A DNA stretch of 10,451 nucleotides. Source: Candidatus Woesearchaeota archaeon. GTDB taxonomy: Archaea > Nanobdellota > Nanobdellia > Woesearchaeales > UBA11576. How positions within the stretch are numbered: position 1 is the stretch's first letter; each line of letters starts with the position of its first letter. This document shows, piece by piece, positions 1-5,729 of this stretch. The notes below the pieces were generated by a model. That model worked only from the letters and a program-made list of their open reading frames with translations. It did no database searches and was not told where the DNA came from. Both the position numbers and the translations under genes were made by a program. The stretch spans positions 1 through 10,451 of the forward strand of contig JAUVBP010000027.1 of NCBI GenBank assembly GCA_030591125.1. The letters run 5' to 3'.

Positions 1-360
1 ATGGTCTGCCCAACGCTCAGCTATCTTGGATATCTTACTGAGGTCATCATACTCTTCCCGCTCAAGTTCGATAACAATAGAATCAGTCTCCTTGAATAAC
101 CTGTTGATCTCCTCAATGAAAAGGACACAGTTAGACATCAGCTTATGCAGCTGCTTGACGAGTTTCGCCCTTGCTTTCTCAGGATTGTTCCTATACCTGA
201 GGTTGACCTTATTGATTTTCTTCTCAGTCACCTTCAACATACGCTTCCTGGCTTTCTTGTAGATCTTCTGATCAGCCTTGAGAGCCTTGCTCAGCTTGTA
301 GGCTTTCTTTAGCTTATTGCCCACATCAAGAGCGCTGGAGACATTGTTGACTTCTGACAT
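1..360 (-). CDS. Lysine-rich helical protein of unknown function (C-terminus missing)
   Basis: The reading frame is open from the ATG at 358-360 to the left edge without a stop, giving 120 codons of an incomplete protein. I do not recognise a family. Residues 12-60 are very rich in Lys and Arg (for example KKAYKLSKALKAD and YKKARKRMLKV). Residues 65-115 look like amphipathic helix with alternating charge (KLVKQLHKLM, then FIEEINRLFKE). There is no signal peptide or membrane segment, so it is probably a soluble, helical and perhaps nucleic-acid-binding protein; that role is inferred from composition only. A TATA box at 383-390 is about 26 bp upstream of the ATG and no ribosome-binding site is present, so translation is probably leaderless. 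It lies downstream of the Lrp-like regulator on the same strand, behind its own promoter. Confidence 0.75.
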   Translation of the reverse strand, partial: MSEVNNVSSALDVGNKLKKAYKLSKALKADQKIYKKARKRMLKVTEKKINKVNLRYRNNPEKARAKLVKQLHKLMSNCVLFIEEINRLFKETDSIVIELEREEYDDLSKISKIAERWADH

Positions 361-372
361 AAGGAGAATCAG

Positions 373-417
373 GGTTGTACGGTTTAAATATGTTTCGCTG
401 GAAGATACCGTACAACC
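373..417. promoter_or_regulatory. 11-bp perfect inverted repeat enclosing a TATA box (putative operator)
   Basis: GGTTGTACGGT at 373-383 is mirrored exactly by ACCGTACAACC at 407-417. The spacer of 23 bp contains the minus-strand TATA box. Half-site centres are 34 bp apart, about three helical turns. The repeat lies between the Lrp-like regulator gene and the leftmost gene, so binding by that regulator is a natural guess. A stem-loop ending the regulator transcript is the alternative, but no T-tract follows. Confidence 0.55.
383..390 (-). promoter_or_regulatory. TATA box of the leftmost gene
   Basis: TATTTAAA on the minus strand matches the archaeal TATA consensus. Its centre is about 26 bp from the A of the ATG at 360, which places transcription start at or next to the start codon. 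Confidence 0.65.
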
Positions 418-426
418 TGTGTGTCG

Positions 427-903
427 CTATATCACTCCCAACAACTCTGCATGCACCTTATCCGTCATGAACAACTCCCTTGCCAGATCCTCTATTATGT
501 AATAGACGTTCTTCTCCTTTATCTTGAACTTCTCATCAGTGCGTTCCAGAAACTCGTCCACTTCCTTCAGGTCTTTGAAGACAGTCTCCACAAGGAAATC
601 ATACCCGTTGTTTATCTTATAGACAGAGTTCACATTCGAATGCTTTGTAAGATAGTCCTTCATCGCATCCCGCTCTTCCTTCTTCACCTTGAACACCATC
701 TGCGCCCTGCAGTTGAACCCAAGGAGCGTGAAGTTCAACAGACATGTGAATCGCTTTATGAGCTCATCCCTATTGTGCTTGAGCCGATCAAAGATTGTCG
801 AGACAGGCATGTTGATCTTCCTGCTTATCTCAGTCAATGGCTGCCTGCCATCCTTCCTGAGCTGCATGATGAGCTCCATATGTTTCTTATTGTGCCTGAA
901 CAT
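427..903 (-). CDS. Lrp/AsnC-family transcriptional regulator
   Basis: A 158-residue protein with the layout of the Lrp/AsnC (feast/famine) regulators. An N-terminal winged HTH covers about residues 8-55, with the typical LTEISRKINMPVSTIFDRLK helix-turn-helix. A C-terminal alpha/beta ligand-binding (RAM-like) domain covers about residues 65-140 and includes YDFLVETVFKDLKEVDEFL. Members bind DNA as dimers or octamers and respond to amino acids or other small molecules. The ATG at 903 was chosen because GGAGG lies 8 nt upstream; an in-frame GTG at 918 would add five residues but overlaps that site. The gene is divergent from the AbrB-PhoU gene and followed by a minus-strand gene with its own promoter. 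Both flanking spacers carry inverted repeats, which suggests autoregulation and control of the neighbours. The effector cannot be read from the sequence. Confidence 0.85.
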   Translation of the reverse strand: MFRHNKKHMELIMQLRKDGRQPLTEISRKINMPVSTIFDRLKHNRDELIKRFTCLLNFTLLGFNCRAQMVFKVKKEERDAMKDYLTKHSNVNSVYKINNGYDFLVETVFKDLKEVDEFLERTDEKFKIKEKNVYYIIEDLARELFMTDKVHAELLGVI

Positions 904-922
904 CGTATCGCCCTCCACCCTT

Positions 923-952
923 TTTCCGGGTATATTGTATAATGTCCGGAAA
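923..952. promoter_or_regulatory. Inverted repeat around the regulator's promoter
   Basis: TTTCCGG (923-929) and CCGGAAA (946-952) form a perfect 7-bp inverted repeat with a 16-bp AT-rich spacer. On the minus strand the spacer contains a weak TATA-like stretch (TTATACAATATA) at 932-943, about 30-40 bp before the ATG at 903. This is a candidate autoregulatory operator, although its sequence differs from the repeat at 373-417. Confidence 0.45.
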
Positions 953-953
953 G

Positions 954-991
954 ACCTTATACTTTATCTATAAGGTATATATACTACCTTA
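954..991. promoter_or_regulatory. Three alternating ACCTTA/TAAGGT half-sites in the divergent promoter region
   Basis: ACCTTAT (954-960), ATAAGGT (970-976) and ACCTTA (986-991) alternate in orientation. The first two are exact 7-bp inverted copies. The middle copy also pairs with the third as TAAGGTA (971-977) and TACCTTA (985-991). The array lies just upstream of the TATA box of the AbrB-PhoU gene, where an activator or repressor would bind. Confidence 0.45.
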
Positions 992-1011
992 AACTATATA
1001 TTCTGGAAAAA

Positions 1012-1019
1012 CTTAAATA
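1012..1019 (+). promoter_or_regulatory. TATA box of the AbrB-PhoU gene
   Basis: CTTAAATA, preceded by a purine-rich stretch (GGAAAAA) that could act as a BRE. Transcription should start near 1040, leaving a leader of about 33 nt. The leader contains the ribosome-binding site GGTGAT at 1064-1069, matching the 3' end of archaeal 16S rRNA. Confidence 0.65.
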
Positions 1020-1072
1020 GTCTGACGACCATAGATATATGTGGATATGTGTGATGAATCCAGGGTGATACC

Positions 1073-1993
1073 ATGAGACGTAAAGTGATAAAACTAGCCA
1101 ACAATACGCTAGTCATGTCCCTGCCCGCTGCATGGGTCAAGAAAGTAGGACTCGTGAAAGGCGACCAGATATGCGTAGATGAGTCTGGCGACGCACTTCT
1201 GGTATCCACAACAGGATCAGGCAAGTCAGGCCGCTTTGTCCTGGACTGTGACAAGATAAATTTCGACAAGAACATTCTCCCATACCTCTATCAGAAAGGA
1301 TATGATGAAGTTGAGATTGTAAACATAGATAACAAGTCGTTCTCAGATGCCAAAGAGAAAGTGAGCGACCTGATGGGATTCGAGTTCATAGATCATGGCG
1401 AGAGAAGGTGCGTAATCAAATCAGTATCACGCGAGATGGATTCTGAATTTGACAATCTTCTGAGAAGAACATTCCTCATAACTCTTGAAATGTCACGCAA
1501 CCTGCTTGATGCTGTAGAGAAAAAAGAGCTGTCACGCATGCAAGAGATACGGAATCTTGAGAAGACCACAAACACATTCACAGACTTCTGCAAGAGAATA
1601 ATCAGCAAAGGAGGCTACAATGATCCTGAGAACACCATCTATATGTATGTGGTGGTGCGTGACCTTGAGAAAGTCGCTGATGGGTACAAACGGATATGTG
1701 ATGTGTTCATACATAAAAAGAGAAAGATAATACTGTCTAAGAAAACACTAGATATTATCAAACAGGCCAATGAGCTCTTTGAAATGTTCTATACCCTGTT
1801 CTACAAGTTTGACCCTGCGTTGCTTGCCAAGCTCAAATCTGAAGGGAAAAAAGTGAAAGCAGATGCTGAAACACTACTCAAAAGATGCTCTCATGAAGAT
1901 GCATTGATAGCGAGCAACATACTTTTTGTCGTCATGACAACATACGATCTTATCGGACCGTATATGATATTAAAATTTGACAAGATACAATGA
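1073..1993 (+). CDS. AbrB/SpoVT-domain PhoU-like regulatory protein
   Basis: A 306-residue protein. Residues 2-46 form a swapped-hairpin AbrB/SpoVT DNA-binding domain (MRRKVIKLANNTLVMSLPAA, followed by WVKKVGLVKGDQI). Residues from about 105 to 300 are all-helical and PhoU-like, with the recurrent 'LEKVADGYKRICD'-type pattern near residues 200-212 where PhoU proteins carry metal-binding E/D motifs. This AbrB-PhoU fusion is a common archaeal architecture usually annotated as phosphate uptake regulator. It may act as a DNA-binding sensor of phosphate or of another transport system. No Pst/Pit transporter or other phosphate gene is in the window, so the phosphate link rests on family only. The ATG is fixed by GGTGAT 4 nt upstream and by the start of the AbrB domain. 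It is convergent with the 75-residue gene, with 20 bp between stop codons. Confidence 0.85.
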   Translation: MRRKVIKLANNTLVMSLPAAWVKKVGLVKGDQICVDESGDALLVSTTGSGKSGRFVLDCDKINFDKNILPYLYQKGYDEVEIVNIDNKSFSDAKEKVSDLMGFEFIDHGERRCVIKSVSREMDSEFDNLLRRTFLITLEMSRNLLDAVEKKELSRMQEIRNLEKTTNTFTDFCKRIISKGGYNDPENTIYMYVVVRDLEKVADGYKRICDVFIHKKRKIILSKKTLDIIKQANELFEMFYTLFYKFDPALLAKLKSEGKKVKADAETLLKRCSHEDALIASNILFVVMTTYDLIGPYMILKFDKIQ

Positions 1994-2013
1994 TAGCTGT
2001 GTGTTGACTTGAG

Positions 2014-2241
2014 TCATTCCAAATCATAATTCTCATTTACGCTTCCAAGATATCTCTGTATGCGCCTTAACCTCCTATATGTAGGGGAATCACGCTTCAC
2101 TTTCGCAACATATTCTTCGCTCCCAGGGATGCCTCGTCCATATATCTCAATATCCTCTCTCGACAACCTCACAAGATGTCTGCGCACTATCCTGCGGACC
2201 ACATCAGCGATCTCTTCTTTGACATCCACCTTGCCTGTCAT
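2014..2241 (-). CDS. Small basic protein of unknown function
   Basis: A 75-residue protein rich in Arg and Glu with no recognised family. The N-terminal half is predicted helical (VKEEIADVVRRIVRRHLVRL). The C-terminal half carries another basic helix (YRRLRRIQRYLG). There is no membrane segment. Its ATG overlaps the stop of the TPR-kinase gene in an ATGA junction (2238-2241). The two are therefore almost surely co-transcribed and translationally coupled, and the small protein may be a partner of the large one; this is inference from context. Base composition matches its neighbours. Confidence 0.7.
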   Translation of the reverse strand: MTGKVDVKEEIADVVRRIVRRHLVRLSREDIEIYGRGIPGSEEYVAKVKRDSPTYRRLRRIQRYLGSVNENYDLE

Positions 2242-3983
2242 GTCCGTACACCCTCTTCAATCTCCAGGAGCGACTCTATGCCTCTTCTGAACAAGGAATA
2301 CTGCTTGACATCTGTGGAATCGATGGTACCGACATATTCATCCTGAAGCCTGTTCGCAGAATGCAACGCGTTACGCAGATACGCACGTCTTATCTTCCTG
2401 TTGAGTGTCGATTCGTATGATGCACAGAAATAAGACACTGTCCTTATCAGGTCTGCGTTGAGTTTCCTGAACTTGAACTCATCGACAGGTGGAATCGGTA
2501 CAGATCCAAAAGAGCTCATCTGACCATGATATACTTCAATCATGCTCTCACGGGCAAGGTCTCCTACAGCATCGTTCTTGAAATAGCACCCTATCTCCAA
2601 AAGTTTCGACAAGTCATCCTCTGGCCGTACAGCACCCTTGAGCTGGAAGTCTATCGCAGTTATCCTCCCCTCAGGACTTATGTTCCAGTTCTTGCCATGC
2701 GCATCCTTGTCAAATACAGCAGGTGAATCCCAGATAGCATCTATAGGAGTCTTGCAGGCATCAAGAAGCATAGAGAATGCAGGATCATAATCTCCTGATG
2801 GTCTCCCTTCGGCCGCCAGCATCGCCTTGGCTTCGTCGAGCCTCTGCCTGAAATGCAACCTCTCCTCCCTCGGCTCTGCATCATTACGCATCATGCTGTG
2901 GATGGCTGCCAGAAACCTCACTGCAGATTCCAGAGCACACATGTCTTTTGTGTCCTCTACGTGCTCAAGTAATGTCCTTCCACGCTCATATAATGATACC
3001 AAAGAATACTTGCCATTCTTTGTAGTGCTTATGCTCCTTGCTATCGCAAAATTATCATATATGCCTTCTGAAGCGATCCAGCTTCCAAGGACCTCGTGAG
3101 CCTCATGCGTAGTCCTTAGTTCATCCTCAAGAAGCTGCCGGTCATCAGATACCTTTATCACAAATACATTCTCCAATACATCAGACTCATTGAGCTTATA
3201 GACCTCTGCATCACCGATCTGCTCCAGTGAGATGTCCCCTCTCTCTTTGGCCTCTGCACGCACCAGCTTGAGCACCCTCTTCCACTGGTCCATCGCAATA
3301 TCCTTCTTTCCCATGGACTCCAAGGCCCGCCCGTATAATATGTTCATGTCTATATCCTTCGGCAGATGACCTAACGCTTCCTGCCAGTACCGCATCGCGT
3401 TGTCGTAGAAACCATCGTATTGCCACCTCAATGCGAACTGGATCGCGAGCTTGTATGGCTCCTCTTTCCTGTGCTGCATACGATGGACAGATTCTGCCAA
3501 GCTAAGTCCTGCCCTGTGGAATATGCCCGTATCAAACGGCTCCTGCATAATCGCGATCACCTCTTCGTACTTGTCGAATGCAGACTCTATCTTTCCCTCA
3601 AGAAGGTCAAGTTCAGCCACACTCTTCAGATATTCCCCTTCGATATAGATATCCTTCAACTTCGCTTCCAACCTACGATGCCTCGGCACATCCGCTGCCT
3701 TTGATGGTCCGAAGAAACCTGCCAGCCCGACACGGACAATCTTAGGAAAATCCTTGACAGGATGCCTGAAGTAGCTGGCCAATGAGACTAAAGATCGGGT
3801 AATGCCTGCACCTGCCAGGGTACCATAACCTAAAACAAATGCGTTTGTCTGGATGGACTCAATAGCAAAAGAATCAAGTTCCAGTGCACCCATCAATGCG
3901 CCGCCTACGACAGCGCCTGCTAGAGTGACAACTCCTTTGTTGTTCTTCAGGAATCTACGCCCCCTGCTAATATCCCCACCCAT
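2238..3983 (-). CDS. Membrane-anchored TPR protein with an APH/choline-kinase-like phosphotransferase domain
   Basis: A 581-residue protein. Residues 17-34 and 46-70 are Gly/Ala-rich hydrophobic segments that probably form a membrane hairpin. Residues 104-245 are helical repeats of TPR type (LLEGKIESAFDKYEEVIAIM; GFYDNAMRYWQEALGHLPKD). Residues 255-480 look like a kinase fold of the aminoglycoside/choline phosphotransferase group. They include a VFVIKV strand with candidate ATP-binding Lys277, a Glu-rich helix after it (E286, E288), a catalytic loop D427-A-H-G-K-N432 with the D-x4-N spacing of APH enzymes (the usual preceding His is Asp425), and I-D445-F as the metal-binding Asp. The substrate is unknown; it could phosphorylate a small molecule or a protein bound by the TPRs. 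The start ATG has a TATA box 28 bp upstream and no ribosome-binding site. The 75-residue gene is coupled downstream. The kinase assignment comes from motifs only. Confidence 0.75.
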   Translation of the reverse strand: MGGDISRGRRFLKNNKGVVTLAGAVVGGALMGALELDSFAIESIQTNAFVLGYGTLAGAGITRSLVSLASYFRHPVKDFPKIVRVGLAGFFGPSKAADVPRHRRLEAKLKDIYIEGEYLKSVAELDLLEGKIESAFDKYEEVIAIMQEPFDTGIFHRAGLSLAESVHRMQHRKEEPYKLAIQFALRWQYDGFYDNAMRYWQEALGHLPKDIDMNILYGRALESMGKKDIAMDQWKRVLKLVRAEAKERGDISLEQIGDAEVYKLNESDVLENVFVIKVSDDRQLLEDELRTTHEAHEVLGSWIASEGIYDNFAIARSISTTKNGKYSLVSLYERGRTLLEHVEDTKDMCALESAVRFLAAIHSMMRNDAEPREERLHFRQRLDEAKAMLAAEGRPSGDYDPAFSMLLDACKTPIDAIWDSPAVFDKDAHGKNWNISPEGRITAIDFQLKGAVRPEDDLSKLLEIGCYFKNDAVGDLARESMIEVYHGQMSSFGSVPIPPVDEFKFRKLNADLIRTVSYFCASYESTLNRKIRRAYLRNALHSANRLQDEYVGTIDSTDVKQYSLFRRGIESLLEIEEGVRT

Positions 3984-4006
3984 TAGTAGTCAATAAAGTG
4001 TCCACA

Positions 4007-4015
4007 TTATTTAAA
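4007..4015 (-). promoter_or_regulatory. TATA box of the TPR-kinase gene
   Basis: TTTAAATAA on the minus strand, centred 28 bp from the ATG at 3983. It implies a leaderless or almost leaderless mRNA. Confidence 0.6.
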
Positions 4016-4051
4016 ATTTACCTTAATCTGATATGTCAGACCCCAGAAAAC

Positions 4052-4059
4052 CTTAAATA
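4052..4059 (+). promoter_or_regulatory. TATA box of the coiled-coil gene
   Basis: CTTAAATA centred about 26 bp before the ATG at 4082. It argues for the start at 4082 rather than the in-frame ATG at 3998, which would lie far upstream of the promoter. Confidence 0.6.
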
Positions 4060-4081
4060 CACAACACGAGACCTGCTTTAC

Positions 4082-4381
4082 ATGATAAAAAACCTGCTCG
4101 GCAAGAAGGAGAAGACAAAGAAGCACGGATCTAAAGTACCTATGAAAGAAGAGTCTGCAAAGACCGTCTCGGCACAAAGGTTCAATGACATGATAGGATA
4201 TTATACCGATGAGCTCAAGTCAAGGCTGAAAGAGATCCATAGGCTCAAAGAAGATAATGAGATGCTGATCAAGACATCCCTCAAGAGTTCTGCGCGTTCT
4301 GATGAATTCAGGGAGCACGTAAGTAAACTGCAGGAAGAAGTGCGCAAACTGCATGAACGCGTACAAGAGAATAAGAAGTAA
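4082..4381 (+). CDS. Small coiled-coil protein of unknown function
   Basis: A 99-residue highly charged protein with no recognised family. Residues 1-25 are basic (KNLLGKKEKTKKHGSK). Residues 38-95 show heptad-like patterning typical of a coiled coil (LKSRLKEIHRLKEDNEML; later VSKLQEEVRKLHERVQ). There are no membrane segments or cysteines. It probably oligomerises or acts as a scaffold, which is inferred from composition. The reading frame also contains an ATG at 3998, but the TATA box at 4052-4059 would leave that start outside the transcript. It is divergent from the TPR-kinase gene with about 100 bp between starts, so the two could share control. The structured element at 4388-4570 begins seven bases after its stop codon. 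Confidence 0.65.
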   Translation: MIKNLLGKKEKTKKHGSKVPMKEESAKTVSAQRFNDMIGYYTDELKSRLKEIHRLKEDNEMLIKTSLKSSARSDEFREHVSKLQEEVRKLHERVQENKK

Positions 4382-4387
4382 AGTATC

Positions 4388-4570
4388 TGTTTAGCTTAAC
4401 CCTATCAGCACTGCCACGCTGCTAGAGCGCATAGGGGCATGCTAACCAAATATCAGCAACACCGTGCTTGCGCAACATACACATATCCTGTCGAAGTGCA
4501 GCCACAAAACCGCCATCATCCCTAAGGACACGCAAAGAGCGGTGGCGGTGCTGACCATAATAGCTAAACA
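4388..4570. other. Gene-free structured element: nested inverted repeats, candidate ncRNA or MITE-like element
   Basis: The ends are perfect 9-bp inverted repeats, TGTTTAGCT (4388-4396) and AGCTAAACA (4562-4570). Inside them TCAGCACTGCCAC (4405-4417) pairs with GTGGCGGTGCTGA (4542-4554) over 13 bp. The only non-Watson-Crick position is a G-U wobble if the plus strand is transcribed. Competing local stems exist: 4391-4395 with 4441-4445 plus CCCTAT (4400-4405) with ATAGGG (4431-4436), and ACCGCCA (4509-4515) with TGGCGGT (4543-4549). TATCAGCA is directly repeated at 4403 and 4451. It matches no RNA family I know: no RNase P, SRP, 5S or tRNA motifs are visible. No target-site duplication is evident, so a MITE is possible but unproven. 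The block looks more GC-rich than the spacers around it. Confidence 0.5.
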
Positions 4571-4588
4571 AATAAGAAATTAAAAAAT
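4571..4588 (-). terminator. T-rich terminator after the four-helix membrane protein gene
   Basis: Immediately after the stop codon of the minus-strand gene the transcript would read ATTTTTTAATTTCTTATTT. Such a T-rich tract is typical of archaeal transcription termination. Confidence 0.4.
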
Positions 4589-5053
4589 TCATATGCTGCT
4601 CTTCAACATCTTTTCTGTCGCATGTATCGCAAAGCCTATCGCAAATACGTTCAATGCTATCAATGCAGTATAGAACACCATGTAACCGAAGCTCGTATTG
4701 TGTATCAGGAATATTGCCACGAGGTCTCCCAGGATAGCACCTCCTGAATACAACAGGAGAGGTCTGGTCCTGAAGTAATAATGGAATTCCCTGTCCTCCT
4801 TTGTCCTGCCACCCAAGAATACTATGTTAGCGATGACTGTGAACGCAGCCACCATTATGGCTATTACAGAGAACACATCACGCAGTATCAATGACGCATC
4901 AGGCACGTCCTGGAGCAGATGGAGGTTGACTGATGCAAAGACCTCAACCACTATCACGACTATGAGTGCCAATAAGTAAGTCAGCAGAAGTTTAGGTACA
5001 CCTACTTTATTCACATGCTTCCGCATCAGCTCCCGTTCTCTTTTCAGGATCAT
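4589..5053 (-). CDS. Four-helix membrane protein of unknown function
   Basis: A 154-residue integral membrane protein with a basic N-terminus (KRERELMRKH). Four hydrophobic segments lie near residues 21-42, 60-80, 98-117 and 121-145. A charged cytoplasmic-type loop (GRTKEDREFHYYFRTR) lies between the second and third. No catalytic or transport motif is evident and I do not recognise the family. It follows the gene at 5057-5545 with only three bases between that gene's stop and this ATG, so the two form an operon and may work together in the membrane. An alternative in-frame ATG at 5026 is preceded by GGGAG at short spacing and would remove nine residues. Confidence 0.7.
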   Translation of the reverse strand: MILKRERELMRKHVNKVGVPKLLLTYLLALIVVIVVEVFASVNLHLLQDVPDASLILRDVFSVIAIMVAAFTVIANIVFLGGRTKEDREFHYYFRTRPLLLYSGGAILGDLVAIFLIHNTSFGYMVFYTALIALNVFAIGFAIHATEKMLKSSI

Positions 5054-5056
5054 CTT

Positions 5057-5545
5057 TTACTTCCGGGTCCCGACAATGAACCCCTGGGTCGTGTGGGGAA
5101 GCCCTGTATAACTCACATGGGTCATGTATATTTTCTTACGCACAGTCCCGCCATCAGTAGCGCATTCAAACGTATATATCTCTTTTGTATTAGGCTTCAC
5201 TGTATGTGACTGCTCACCTTCGCAGCCTTCAAGCTCAAGAATTATGTTCAGGTCCTCTTTCATATGGTTGCTGACATCTAGGCTTATCGTAGCACCTGTA
5301 ATGACAACATTATTGCAGTCGATGCCCGGCATCAGCGCGCAGTCTTCCTTGACAATGACTTCCATGTTGAAGTAACCATATACCAAAGAAAGTATGACAA
5401 GGACGACCAATATCAGTGTCAGGGTCCGGGTAGATGGGAGGTAGGATCTCTGAGGCTTGTTGAGGATATCATCTATCTCATGTATCCTCTGCTCCTTCTC
5501 TTCCCTCTTTTTTTTCCTTAGAGCTACATTCGATTCCAGGCTCAT
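5057..5545 (-). CDS. Single-pass membrane protein with a cysteine-containing extracellular domain
   Basis: A 162-residue protein. The N-terminus (residues 1-40) is highly charged and likely cytoplasmic (ALRKKKREEKEQR). Residues 41-60 form one membrane helix. Residues 61-162 are beta-rich with four cysteines (C69, C77, C108, C128), enough for two disulfides in an exported domain. The stretch around residues 86-130 resembles an Ig-like beta-sandwich, which is only a pattern impression. The family is unrecognised. The frame is open back to an ATG at 5608, but a TATA box at 5566-5577 lies 26 bp before the ATG at 5545. I therefore start at 5545, giving a leaderless mRNA. It is the first gene of an operon with the four-helix protein and is divergent from the thermosome gene. 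Confidence 0.7.
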   Translation of the reverse strand: MSLESNVALRKKKREEKEQRIHEIDDILNKPQRSYLPSTRTLTLILVVLVILSLVYGYFNMEVIVKEDCALMPGIDCNNVVITGATISLDVSNHMKEDLNIILELEGCEGEQSHTVKPNTKEIYTFECATDGGTVRKKIYMTHVSYTGLPHTTQGFIVGTRK

Positions 5546-5565
5546 GGGGGGTGTATGGTTATAAT

Positions 5566-5577
5566 GGTTTAAAAAGG
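5566..5577 (-). promoter_or_regulatory. TATA box of the membrane protein operon
   Basis: CCTTTTTAAACC on the minus strand, centred about 26 bp from the ATG at 5545. It supports a leaderless transcript and excludes the upstream in-frame ATG at 5608. Confidence 0.6.
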
Positions 5578-5612
5578 TTATGTGTGGAGCAGTCCTGAGC
5601 AGAACCATAACC

Positions 5613-5620
5613 TTTATATA
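5613..5620 (+). promoter_or_regulatory. TATA box of the thermosome gene
   Basis: TTTATATA, an excellent archaeal TATA box. Transcription should start near 5642, leaving a leader of roughly 88 nt, unlike most other transcripts in the window. Confidence 0.7.
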
Positions 5621-5646
5621 CTACCAGTAAGAGACTTTTAAGTCAT

Positions 5647-5698
5647 AAAAATCCTAAGGATTTTTAGGACACCAAAAACCAGAAAGCAAACTTTCTGG
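5647..5698 (+). promoter_or_regulatory. Two perfect hairpins in the thermosome 5' leader
   Basis: The first stem is AAAAATCC (5647-5654) with GGATTTTT (5658-5665), loop TAA. A competing stem pairs CCTAA (5653-5657) with TTAGG (5664-5668). The second stem is CCAGAAAG (5679-5686) with CTTTCTGG (5691-5698), loop CAAA, followed by CTTTT. Both should form in the mRNA leader, upstream of a weak ribosome-binding site (GGGGG at 5717-5721). They could act in thermal or attenuation control, or as stabilisers. Confidence 0.55.
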
Positions 5699-5729
5699 CT
5701 TTTGCGTGTTAAATACGGGGGTTTTCTAA

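Noticed and set aside
421..942. Open plus-strand frame of 173 codons over the Lrp-like gene
   Set aside because: It is antisense to a gene with clear HTH and ligand-domain features; the translated sequence has no recognisable pattern.
3998..4081. 28-codon N-terminal extension of the coiled-coil protein
   Set aside because: The TATA box at 4052-4059 puts this stretch upstream of the transcript.
4442..4558. Minus-strand 38-codon hydrophobic frame inside the structured element
   Set aside because: No ribosome-binding site, and it coincides with strong dyad symmetry that explains the sequence better than coding.
4388..4570. RNase P RNA, SRP RNA, 5S rRNA or tRNA
   Set aside because: Length and conserved motifs of these RNAs are absent on both strands.
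5546..5608. 21-codon N-terminal extension of the cysteine-containing membrane protein
   Set aside because: It overlaps the TATA box of that gene; the ATG at 5545 fits the promoter spacing.
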